The position numbers were made by a program, and so were the translations under genes. Positions 23,048 through 33,628 of a stretch of 64,000 nucleotides of DNA are shown here, piece by piece. Source of the DNA: Pseudoscleropodium purum (Eukaryota > Streptophyta > Bryopsida > Hypnales > Brachytheciaceae); the NCBI GenBank assembly GCA_963969395.1, contig OZ017805.1:8556001-8620000 (forward strand). Reading direction: 5' to 3'. Each line of letters begins with the position of its first letter. Within the stretch, counting starts at the first letter, position 1. Below the pieces are notes generated by a model. That model had not been told where the DNA came from, did no database searches, and saw nothing but the letters and a program-made list of their open reading frames with translations.

Positions 23048-24036
23048 TCGTCGCTGAATGCAGCGTTCAAATGAGTGAAAACAATTCCGATTATTTACAC
23101 TTGCACTTTTGTGCACAATACAAAACTACATGGCCTTAAGTACCAAAAAGTCCGCTACAGTAAGAGGCACTTCGCCCGAGCAGCCCAAGCGTTCGACATT
23201 CATGTTAGCTGCCCGCGCAGGCATACAAATCCAATCGCAGTCCACAGGCATGGCTCATCACCTGGACATGACCGTCATCCTCTACCATACCTTGGTCCTG
23301 TAATCAATAAACCATTCTCTACCTTCTTGAAACCAAGCCATGGCCAACTCACCCGTCCAAAACAATAAACCTGGCCAAGGCCTCCCAAACATCTTCTCCA
23401 CCTCCAATTCAGACCCTAATGAAGCTCCAAACTTCCAATCAGCCCTAAATGGAGGCTACTACTCACAATCAGCACCTCAAGGGCAACAATGGCCTCCAAC
23501 ACCCCTAGTTGGATCACCCAAACTCCAAAGTAGCCTACTTGCTTCTCAATGGCTCCACAAGGCTTACAAGGACACAACTCAGCCCTCAATGGATGGCAAA
23601 TTCCACTCCTTTGCCTCACTCACTCACAAGGGCACAAATCAGCCCTCAATGGAATAGCAAATACCTCAAGCAACCCAAAGGTGCTTCCAAGCCTCACAAA
23701 AGACTCTCACTAGATTGCAATTGCCACAATCACAGTCAACAATGCACCCAAATGCATAATCAGCCTTCAATGGGCTCTCAATGTACTCTTCTAAGCACAA
23801 ACTCAAACTAGGAGCATGCAACCAGCCCTCACAAGGTGTGATTACTACCATAAGCAATCTCTCACCCAAAATGCACTCAAAACCTCACAAACCAAAAAGC
23901 CCCAAATAACTCACATCATATGGTTTGTACGTGAATAAGACACAAAACGCTGATTGCTCCTCCAAGCTCCAAGATCGTCTCCAAATGATATGAAATTCTC
24001 CCTCAAGCGCAACTCCAAGTGCGTGGGCCCATAACC
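22928..24036 (-). other. Copia 5' untranslated leader (about 1.1 kb)
   Basis: This lies between the primer-binding site and the gag ATG on the minus strand. It contains an A-run of about 28 bases (23012-23039, a T-run on the element's strand) and several short direct repeats built on the plus-strand word (a/c)tcagccctcaatgga near 23440, 23579, 23638, 23760 and 23821. The plus-strand frame at 23340-23657 is antisense to this leader and repeat-driven, so I do not call it a gene. Confidence 0.75.
24023..24036 (-). promoter_or_regulatory. Primer-binding site complementary to internal initiator tRNA-Met
   Basis: Directly after the 5' LTR the minus strand reads GGTTATGGGCCCAC. The plus strand GTGGGCCCATAACC is the anticodon stem-loop sequence of eukaryotic initiator tRNA-Met (CAU anticodon included), not its 3' end. 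Drosophila copia has the same GGTTATGGGCCCA next to its LTR and is primed by a 5' tRNA half-molecule. This placement also confirms the LTR edge at 24037. Confidence 0.85.
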
Positions 24037-24262
24037 TATTGAGATTACAAAGTTATGTGAACAATACGAAGCCATATGAGTGGGCTCAACTTAAGCTAGA
24101 AGCCTTTCCTAGTTATCCACGAACCATGTGGGATAACTAACTACATTGGGCTGCCTTTGACTACGAGCAATACCCATGGACTCTAACACTAACTAAGTGT
24201 CTAAAGCTACTCCTAAGGCTAACTGTACATGGTCAACGCTAGTATGTACAGAATCTCTAACA
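24037..24262 (-). repeat. Copia 5' LTR (226 bp)
   Basis: This copy matches 16194-16447 closely but is 28 bp shorter because of one internal block. It is followed by the GTAGT duplication at 24263-24267. Confidence 0.92.
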
Positions 24263-24267
24263 GTAGT

Positions 24268-24617
24268 AGGGGATTGGAATTCTAGAAGGCACTAATACCA
24301 AAAATTTTGAAGCATGTATGAATGTTTCGATCTCCATCCTTGAGACCAAACATGCACAATCAGGTTTTGTTATCTAACTTCTAAAGGTGAATCATTTTAA
24401 AGCAACGAGCTGCCTTTTAAGCAATGGAGTTTTTTTACTAATCTTACTTTTTGGTTTTGATTATAGATTGATGGTGCTTGTGGAAATTTTTTAATTAAAT
24501 TGGCATATAGAAGACTAAGAGGCCAAGTGAGAAAGGAAAAATGTATCTAAGCTCAGTTGTAGAGTTTTTTGCATTCTTTCCAAAATAATGAAAAATTAGA
24601 AATTCCACCATAATTCT
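24268..24617. other. Short spacer between the copia element and unit B
   Basis: This is the pre-insertion DNA that continued from 16193. Nothing is recognised in it. Confidence 0.5.
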
Positions 24618-25139
24618 TGTGGGAGCATGAAAATTCAAATTGGATAGGATTAGTTTAGAATTGGTTTAGATAGACTTACAATTTTTTGTTTTTTAGTAAT
24701 CCATAGGGATTCCTGCTCCTTTAAGACTATTTTGCAAATGGTTAGTTTCTAGAGTGCTAAAATTGTTAATAGTGTTAACGAAACGAATCTGATACAGATC
24801 CAGAATCTGGAAAAGTTTCAGATTCTAGGAATCTAAGTTCTAGAGTTTTGGTTTAAGGAACTAGGGTACTGTTATGGGAATGGTCTTCTGCCTGTTCTCT
24901 ACCAGGAACTATCGACTACGCGACAGATACTTAAATACACCACCACTTCACTTTTCACACTTTTTAGTTACTGAACCTCGTGGAAGTATAGTTGAGAGAA
25001 AGAGTGGTGAATTAGCAACCGTGATAAGGAGAAGACGGAAAGTTTGATGTTATTTGCATCGGATTAGATTATCGGGTGTTGGTGATTCATAGTGATAGGT
25101 GGTGATTCGTCTACGCGAAAGTTTGTAGTGGCAACCTAG

Positions 25140-26817
25140 ATGGTTTGTGCAGTCATTCCTTCCAATCTGGCCCACTAAGCGTAGCTAGAATAAGACTTCA
25201 TGTGTATCAGGTGTGTCGAATTATTTGATAGGCCGTGGAGTATAAAGAATAAAGAGATGATCTAGAAACTCATTTACGGAGTTTTGAACTAGTACGAGTT
25301 GACGGTGAGGGGTCAACTCGTAGCATGGAAGAAAGACATCTGGATGAATGTGTATTTGTTCAATAAGAGAAAACTCGGGTTAGTCGAAAGGTCAGATAAG
25401 TACATAATTGGAAAGTTTCAAAGTTTGGCTTATGCTATGAAAGGTTTCGCTATTAGTGATTGCAAGGATCAGAGGCATAAAAGGGTACTAGAATTCCTCA
25501 TTTCGATCTTCTATTTGGAAAAGCTTACCTAGGTTATGATTATGATGGCTAATACCATCTTCAGAGTCTTAGGGGACCAGATTGTAGACTGAAGAAGAGT
25601 GATTGAGGGCGTAGTGGAGAAACTAGTTGATCATGTAGTTAGGGCAAGGCATAGTCCTATCATTCTATATCTATTCCACCTCTACCATCACAAAGAGGTT
25701 TTGAATGGTCAGGAAATGATCTAGTACAACACCAAGGTTGAGATCTTGAAGTATAGACTAACAAATGAATTTGAAAAGGAAGAGAAGGAATCCAAAGAAG
25801 GAGAACAATCGGAAGAAGAAAAGTTGGTTGATTGGAAGTGACAAAAGTCCACGGATCCAGCTGCACAAAAGAAGGTGCCAACTCCAGATCAAAGAGAGCC
25901 AAGCTAGCTTCCGGATTAGTTAGAAGAACATGACTTCTTTGATTCCGGGTTCGAATGGATGTAGCAAGCCAAGAAGATGTATGTTGATGTGGCAGATGCC
26001 ATACTTACCATTGCAAGAGAACTCAAAGTGGAACCAGACTAGATTTTGGATGAGATCCAGAAGCAGCCAGATCCAGAGGAGTTAGAGCGGAAGGCAAAGC
26101 GGATCCAAAAAGTGGAAGAGAAAAGAATTAACTTCAAATTCCAATTGGACTAGATAGAGTAGGAACTCAACAAGGCGAGGCAAAGGAAGATGGATGCCCT
26201 TCGACTCGTCCACAACCTCGAAGGAATGAGTTGAGATGCTAGAGCACATGGCGATCAAATTCAAAGATATGTCCTAGGGTACTCTAGCTAAACAGACTCC
26301 AATTCAGACCCTTGTTAGTGTTATGGTTCAACCACAACCGGAAGAATTGAAGGCTATTTTGACTCCAACTGTAGGGACGGAAGTAGGTCAAGTACAGACT
26401 CCAACATGATAGGTGGTACCAGAGCCGGAGAGGGAACCAAGAGAGGAACCCATTCCAATACAATAAGAACTTCCCGTTCCAACTCTTCCACCATTAGGAC
26501 GGGTTGTAGTCAAAAAGACCAAAAAAGTAGGATTGAAGGTTTGAGGGAACCTTAATGATCGGATGGGTGTTTTAGAGAATTCATCTGGGTCTCATCCGGA
26601 AGACTTTGCACACATGTGGTAGGAGTCCTCCAAACAAGATTATACAAAGATCAAACTAAGTCACTTGAAGCAAGCGAAGCAGTCAGAGATTACAGAGATC
26701 GAAGAATCAAAAGAGGTTGTATTGAAGTCCAAATTTGAGGAGAAGACGAATGATGAAGACTCACTTCAAAAAAAGATGGATGAGGAGGAATTTGGATTGT
26801 GGGTAATTGGGTTAGAT
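25140..26817 (+). pseudogene. Decayed A-family protein in unit B
   Basis: From ATG at 25140 (MVCAVIPSN) the frame keeps the family motifs YELTVRGQLVAWKKDIW, SDKYIIGKFQS, AISDCKDQRHKRVLEFL, ILYLFHLYHHKEVLN and an acidic EKEEKESKEGEQSEEE region, but with many in-frame stops. The best open part is 25299-25532. The C-terminal half is recognisable only in patches. The resemblance to A is clear in protein but weak in DNA. Confidence 0.75.
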
Positions 26818-27132
26818 TGAGAGAGTACTATTGTAATAGTATTGGATTAGTGACTAAGAAGTTGCGCGTGGTACCTTTGAACTATTGGAATGGTAATTTG
26901 GTTCAGTTAAAGACTGATGTGAATGCAAGTCTAGAATCATATTTGATTTCGTGCGGAGATTAACGACCGCCATCAGAAATTCCTACTCACCAAAAGGTCT
27001 GCCAATTTTAGAATCCGTCTAAATATTTAGAAAGACTACTCCTTGTTGGTTTTCGGTACTTATGATCTATCGTTGTAGTAAAAGGGAGTGTGCAAAATCT
27101 TAAGTGATGTGCTTACTGGATAGGCCATCCAG

Positions 27133-27437
27133 CAGGGTTGATGAATGTCAACGTCCGCCCCAAAATAGCGTCCATTTTCCGGACGTCCGAACGCACAGAC
27201 GCTAGCGGACGCAGCGTCCCGACCGCCGTCGAAAAGCGGACGGTTGAGGCGGACGGCCCGAGGCGGACGCCTAGATCGTGAGGACCAGATCAGTCCGCGC
27301 GTCAATCGGACGGCCACAATCGGGCGGATGGGGCGGACAGGCGAATGGGGGATAGGCGGACGCTGCGTCCGCGGGGACACGAATGTCAGCGGACGCTGCG
27401 GACACAGCGTCCGCGTCCGGACGTCCTGTCAACCCTA
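27133..27437. mobile_element. Small non-autonomous hAT derivative (305 bp) inside unit B
   Basis: CAGGGTTGATGA...TGTCAACCCTA ends are flanked by a perfect eight-base duplication CCATCCAG (27125-27132 and 27438-27445). Unit D keeps the empty site: GCCATCCAAAATGTTGTGAGGATCCGAATC at about 47233 matches the joined flanks here. The interior is made of GTCCGCC/GGCGGAC words and matches both ends of the hAT element at 53200-62841. Confidence 0.95.
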
Positions 27438-27846
27438 CCATCCAGAAAGTTGTGAGGATCCGAATCATCCTTTTATGCTGCAATACCTTGATTACTTGGG
27501 TGTTTTGTGTGTTTTAGTCAGTTTAGTAGGTGTGAAAACTAGAGTGGTGAAGTCTCTACCCCTTGAAAGATCAACAACAAATCTTCTGATGGTAAAACAA
27601 AAGTATTGAAAACTAGTAATTTGGAGAGACGTAAACGGAAACCAGGTCATATCAAATCCGGATTGGAATCCGAATAGTAGTTGAATCCGAAAAAGAGAAG
27701 AAGAGAATAGTTGGAAGAAGAGAGAAAGAAACAATCCAGATACTAAAGTTTGGAAGAACATCTAGAATTCCCTGGGACGATATTCCATGTCATCTTACCA
27801 TGTTGTTGTGTGTAAAGATACTTACGTCTAGATTGCACACATGACA

Positions 27847-29310
27847 ATTCCTAAAAGATTTTTACGAACGAAATTTGGATGTTTTTCCTATTTAAAACTT
27901 CATCTATCAATTATAATTAATCTAGCTATCAAAAAGGAATTTTGTTTAATTCCTTTAATTTCTCCTCACTAAAGCTTTGTGTTAATCTAGATTATTTAAT
28001 AATGGTCTAATTTTATAAATGAAAAGTCTTTTGGATGTTAAAGAATATTCCTTATAAGAATCTAATCATTCAACCCAAAAATTTTCTTTAAAAATTTTGT
28101 ATTTGATTATCTATCAGTTGTAAATTGAACTCTTAAACTTAAGGATTTTTTATGTGTAATATTTTGGTTGGGAGCTATGGAATTTTTTCCTATTAGATGG
28201 TTTATTATGAAGTATAATTCTTAAACTAAATTAATTAACCTATCCTAATTCTCATAATGACCTCAGTCTTAATATTAAATTAATGGAAACATTCTTAAAG
28301 GAAATTACAATCAAACCTTAACCTCTATATTGTTATTTTCTTTATGGATGATTTGCACGACCAACTACGTCGATTTTGTGTATGATTCTTCCATCTCTTG
28401 TTCGTATTTGATTTGGTGGTTTTCTTCTATTTTTTCCTAATTTTTATAGAATTTTTAAATAACTTGAAATATGCTTATCACTACTTTTACTTCCCCTCAA
28501 TTTCCTATACTAATTTGTTATGATTTTTTTTTCAATTCCCAATTATCCTCAATTTGGTAGTTCTTTCTAGGTTCAAATCTTGGAAAAAATCTAGTTTTAA
28601 AAAAAAATATGGCTACTAATTTTGTAAATCTATATATTCCCTTGTTAACCTTTCTATCAATTTGTTAATAGGGCTAGTTCTAGGGTGTTTTCTAAGTCAC
28701 TTGATGCCTTTTTTTTTTGTCTTTTTTAATGGTTGATTTTGCTTGTGGCGGGGATGCTAAATATTCTCTCAAAGTTTGAGCCTTCTTCTTCACAACTTGA
28801 AGGATTTGGATGCACGCTCGTGTCTTGTAGACAAAGTTGGAGTGTTTTCAAATGTGCGTACATCCATTGCAACTCAAACTCTCATCTTCTTGGATATGCT
28901 CTTCCTTCTTCAACAACTTCTATTCAATCAAATTCAAGTCTATAAGGTGGTGAATGTGCCTTAGGCTTTCAACCACCCTATAATGTGAGATTATACAATG
29001 AGCAAATGCTCTAGTCTACGTACTGTACTATAATCACTAATTTGTATCTAATTGAATTTGGCTACATGTTGGCCTCTCTTCAACTCATCTATTGTACTAG
29101 GGTGGACTAAATACACTTTGACCCTTCTATTGACCTCAATCAGAAGGTTGCTATGGTATGAGACCCCTTATCTTTCTTTACACTTAATCTAAGTGTTGGT
29201 TTAAGCTAGAAACACTTTGGTCCCTTTTTGAAAACTTAGATGGTATGTGGTGATGGTATAGTACCTTGTAATCTTCCTAAAACCAAAATTAGTATGTGTG
29301 ATGGTATGGC
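27847..29310. other. AT-rich spacer, nothing recognised
   Basis: This is T-rich and A-rich sequence without long frames. The short frames near 28733-28964 show no recognisable motif. Confidence 0.5.
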
Positions 29311-30520
29311 CTCTACTAGGCTTATTCTCCAAAGTTAATTAGTTGTTTTTTAAGTTCAGCCCTTATTGGCTTCTTTTCTAAAACTAATTTAATTGTTTTA
29401 TAAGGTTTAGCTATATTGGGCTTCCTTTCCAAAGCTAATCAATTTTTTTTTTAAGATTTAGCCCTATTGGGCTTCTTTTCCAAAGCTAATCAGTTGTTTT
29501 TTAAGGTCTATTCCTGGTTGGCTTCTTCTCAAAAGCTAGATCAAATGTTGTTAAGGTCCAGCCCTTATTGAGCTCCCTTGTTAAACTAATCAGTTGTTTT
29601 TACAAGACCATCCCTTGTTGGGCTACTTTTTCAAAGCTAATCAGTTGGTTTTTAATGTCTAGCCTTTACTAGCTTCCTCTCAAAAGCTAAATTTGTTATT
29701 TTTTAAAGTCCAACTTCTACAGCTTCTTCTCAAAAGTTAAATTAGATATTGTGAAGGTCTAGCCCTTACTGGCTCTCCTTTGAAAGCTAAATTTGTTATT
29801 TTTTAAGGTCTAGCCCCTACAGCTTCTTTTGGAAAGCAAAATCAAATTCTGTTAAGATCTAGCCCTTGTTGGGCTTCCTTCTCAAAGCTAATGAATTGTT
29901 TTTACAGTCTAGCCCTTATTGGGCTTCTTTTTCACAGCTAATTAGTTGGTTTTTAAGGTTTAGCCTTTATTGGCTTCTTCTCAAAAGCTAAATCGATTAT
30001 TTTTTAAGTCCAACCTCTACTAATGTTCTCTCAAAAGCTAATCAAATTTTGTTAAGGTCCAACCCTTGTTGGGCTTCTTTCTCAAAGCTAATCAGTTGTT
30101 TTTACGATCCAACCCCTACTAGGCCTTTTTTTCAAAGCTAATTAGTTGGTTTTTAAGGTCTAGCCTTTACTGGCTTCTTCTAAAAAGCTAAATCAATTAT
30201 TTTTTAAGTCCAGCCTTTATTGGTATTCTCTCAAAAGCTGATCAAATTTTGTTAAATTCCAACCCTTGTTGGGCTTCTTTCTCAAAGCTAATCAATTGTT
30301 CTTACAATCTAGCCTCTACTAGGCCTCTTTTTTGATTGGTTTTTATGGTCTAGCCTTTACTAGCTTCCTTTCAAAAGTTAATTAGTTGTTTTGAGGGGTC
30401 TAGCCCGTTGTTGGCTCTTCTTCCAAAGCTAAATCAGTTATTTTTTCTCAAAAGCTAATCAATTGTTTTTATAGGTCTATCCCTTGCTACCTCTCTCTTA
30501 AAAGCTAATATTCAGTTGTT
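29311..30520. repeat. Minisatellite array, about 50-bp unit with a roughly 200-bp higher-order period
   Basis: About 23 degenerate copies occur of the unit 'aaggtctagcccttattgggcttcttttcaaagctaatcagttgttttt'. Within the array, a four-unit block starting 'cccttgttgggcttc.ttctcaaagctaat' recurs near 29863, 30065 and 30266, so the higher-order period is about 200 bp. Each monomer carries 'gcccttattgggct', a short inverted word. No coding content is seen. Confidence 0.85.
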
Positions 30521-30699
30521 TTTAAAGCCAACCTCAACTAGAAAGAAAAAAACAAAGAATTTTCAAATTTACGGGCCCCTCAAGGCATTTTCCCCTGATG
30601 TGATGCTAGTAGTTACTGAGTTGCGATTACCTAGCCAACTATTTGACCATGTGAGTGGTAGGGTTAGATGGACCTCTAACTATTTTTTGCACACACGAA

Positions 30700-32500
30700 C
30701 AATTTGAATTAAGGCTGTTGCTTGCCTTCTGGGTCTTCTTTGGGGACCCCTTAACCCAAATAAAATTAAAAATTATAAGCAACCTTAATTCTAGAATTAA
30801 AATACTTTCACAATAGTTTAGGGGAGGACTGAAGCTTCGCCATATGGGGTGGTTAATCCCAAATTTTTTAGCAAAGGTTTCCCTAGAACACACAACCTTA
30901 GAGCTTGGTTCCCACCCAGTCTCTTCAAATGAAACAAGATTCAACACAATAATTGAACCACGTATTTCCAAGCTAATACTCAGGGGATTTTCTACAATTC
31001 TAGATTGTGAAATTCTACACAAATCAATATACTATGGAAATAATTAGTATGATTCAATTGACACACAAAAACAATTCCTAAGAACTCTTGACTAATGACA
31101 TTGCTAGAATTTGATCAAGAGGTTCTTGATATTAGTACCAAACGTAATACAAGTAAGTTCAAAGGGACCCCACGTCCTTTGCAACAACTTACAAGATGAA
31201 GAACTTAAAGAAATACAAGCAAAACTTGGATACAAAGAAAAAACACAAGAACTTTGGCAAAATACCAAAGAAAATTTAACACATGGCCGCGAGTAACATT
31301 AATCTAATACAAAAAAGGGGGTGCAAAGAGAGTTGGAGGGAGCCCTTTTATACGTTTCCAAGGCCTTCCACTTACCTCCACTTACTTTAAAATTATTTAC
31401 ATAATTAAGGATTTACTAAATTCAACTATTATTATACCTAATCTTACTTTATTGCTGATCCTTCTCTAACTTTTGAAGAAAAACTCTAATTGAGAAACGA
31501 ATGATTCCATTGGCTTTGGAAGACCCAAACTAGCCTACAAAATTGCTAATTCCAAGTTTTACACCAAAACCTTTTACAAAAGATAGTGTTCTCCATCGTA
31601 GGGTAAAAGGTGGAAAATCTAAGTTTTGAGGTTTGTGACTTTTGCTAATTCTATCTGGCTAGGATTGTTCAAAAGGTCCAAGATTGTCAATAAATGATCC
31701 AAAAATGTCAGCAAAGAATCCAAGATGATCCAATTTGGCTTCCATATGATTTTAATTTGATGGTCAACGCACAAAATATTTTGTAATTCCGTTAAAAATA
31801 TTTGTATTTTGTAATTCCGTTAATTCCTAAATCCATTAGTATTGCTAGTTCGAGTAGTTTGAGTTGTCAAAACGTCACAAAACCTAATTAGGAGCTTATT
31901 TAGACCTAAATACACTATCCTAATTTTTTGTGGAACTTTACCATCACCAGATAGATTTATACAAATTTATCTACTTTTAGTAATTTTGGTTGACTTTTCA
32001 TAGAGTCAGATTCTGCAATTTGAAAATTTACAAAACTTTTTGAGTAACTTCTAGGAAGTCTTCAAATCTTCTATGCAAATTTTCAAGTTCATCTTGTACC
32101 TTTCAAAAGAAAATTAAAATTACTTCCTTTGAATTTAATTCCTCCTTGGAGGAATCATTCCCATACAAAAAAATCTTGATAGTTTAATTCTTCCGGAAAG
32201 GAAACATTCCCATGCAAGGCAATCTTAATAGTCTAGCTTCACCATTGTGTTTTTAGCATGTTTCTATGTCAAAAACACCTTTTTCTTTATAGTGACTATC
32301 ACTTACAGTCTTTCTGAGTTTTGCCTTGTCGATTCTACTAATGTGGTCACTTGCACTTTGTCTGACCCAATCCTACCAGGAATCTTTGCATTTATACCAT
32401 GTTTGATTATAAGCTAGAACTACTCCCAATCCTTTAAATCAACACTTATACATCTAATTAGACTCTATAGTTAACTATATGCAATTTTTATGGAATTTCA
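30700..32500 (-). repeat. LTR-like dispersed repeat, copy 1 (weakly related to 38.4-40.1 kb)
   Basis: The minus strand contains TATAAAAGGGCTCCCTCC (about 31340-31357) followed by CT-rich sequence, as in an LTR promoter. Blocks such as 'aagggaccccacgtccttt.caac' (31158) and 'cattggctttggaagacc' (31508) recur in the same order at 39013 and 39345. Clear termini were not found, so the element type is an inference. Confidence 0.35.
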
Positions 32501-32607
32501 AGATTTTTTGGAGTACTACCCGATAAGCATAGGATTCCTTCCAACTATTATCAAATTCAACTATATTAGCCCTTATTACCATAATTACCCATAAAAATGA
32601 GCAAAAG

Positions 32608-32973
32608 GTGAAAAAAAAAAAATTCCAAGATCCAAGTGACATTCACGGGGCTGACAACACGCTACATGACAACCAATATTTCCTTCTTATGCTAATGAAA
32701 GTAGCTTACAATGTTGTAGGAAATCTTTCACAAGGATGGCAGGAAATTAAAGATTGCCACTCTAAAGATGACCAACATGCTCAAAATGTCATAAGTTCAA
32801 TGGTCCTTGGATTGAACACTGCCACTACTAGGCAAACAAGCCTTGTAATAGGGATTCATAGGAGAAACATGAAATCTAGATTTGTGAGGAGGACTGCTCT
32901 AAAGGCTCAAATTAATCTGGTTCTTTGCGTAGTTTCTAGGTGGACAAGGAGAATTGATGTACTGGCTCCCTAA
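32608..32973 (+). pseudogene. Possible remnant of a transposon-related protein, unrecognised
   Basis: This is 121 codons with protein-like composition (GWQEIKDCHSKDDQHAQNVISS), with a readable continuation after the stop (SPNKKDVVRKQIV). The start codon is probably not authentic. I recognise no named family with confidence. Confidence 0.3.
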
Positions 32974-33628
32974 ATTACTCAATTGGTGGCAAATTATTGA
33001 ACTAGAAACACATGCATCAGTCCTAACAAAAAAGACGTTGTAAGAAAGCAAATTGTACTAGAAAGTAGATCGATCACCCCATACACCACCTTGAAGAGTT
33101 GCAAGTTAGTTGCAACACTTACAATTTGGATTGGTCACTAATTTGATTTATGTCTCATTCTCTTTTACATAATGCATGTTAGGTAGATGCATTTTGTTGA
33201 TTATTTTGCTTAAAATTTTCACACAATGTAGTACTTCATTGTAGTAGAGATATGTGGTCTTGATAAGGTTTGACTATTTGAAGGTCACTTACTTTGGCAT
33301 TTCTTGTGACCTCAATGTTATTGAATATTGTATAGCAACTTCTGGTTTCTTGTTTCATTTAGTTGGTCATCTTTAGAACATTATTGATGAAGTTCTAAAA
33401 TGTTTAAAAATAATTTTCTAATCATGTAATTAGGGATCCTATTCAGTATATACACTTCTATGTTCCTAAAAGTTGGTCTTGTGAAATTCGATCCTCACAA
33501 AATTATTAAGGATTTAAACTTTTTCTATATAGGCCCTCTTTTCTATGGACTTGAAAATAATAGCAACTATTTTCTTCCTTTCATCTAGAAATGAAAGTTG
33601 ATCCTCTTGACGATTTAAATATTTTTGA
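32974..33628. other. AT-rich spacer
   Basis: Nothing is recognised apart from the short trailing remnant noted for the preceding frame. Confidence 0.5.

Larger units (their letters stand above)
16194..24262 (-). mobile_element. Ty1-copia LTR retrotransposon, minus strand, decayed, carrying a nested A-type unit
   Basis: Two LTRs (16194-16447 and 24037-24262) flank a gag-pol region read on the minus strand, and both outer sides carry GTAGT. The order is gag zinc knuckle, protease motif, integrase, reverse transcriptase remnants, then an RNase H tail, with integrase before reverse transcriptase as in copia. A polypurine tract abuts the 3' LTR and a primer-binding site abuts the 5' LTR. Within it, 19619-22902 is a separate later insertion. 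The copy is defective: gag is split, TAG lies between gag and protease, and parts of reverse transcriptase and RNase H are deleted. Confidence 0.95.
24618..27846 (+). mobile_element. Unit B: diverged A-family element, internally deleted, carrying a hAT derivative
   Basis: It begins TGTGGGAGCA (compare TGTTGGAGCA in C and TATGGGAGCA in D) and ends ...CACATGACA. It is flanked by ATTCT and ATTCC, a 4/5 match that would suit a five-base duplication. It aligns with D over nearly all its length, including the last 110 bp before the end. Relative to D it lacks the segment equivalent to about 46.4-46.9 kb and gains 27133-27437. The coding region is decayed. Confidence 0.7.

Noticed and set aside
23340..23657. 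105-codon plus-strand frame (MANSPVQNNKPGQG...)
   Set aside because: It lies antisense in the copia leader and is built from short repeats, with no homologous domain seen.
22905..24036. Possibility that a different element lies between the A unit and the 5' LTR
   Set aside because: The gag start codons at 22927 join exactly to the gag body, and the primer site adjoins the LTR, so this interval is the copia leader.
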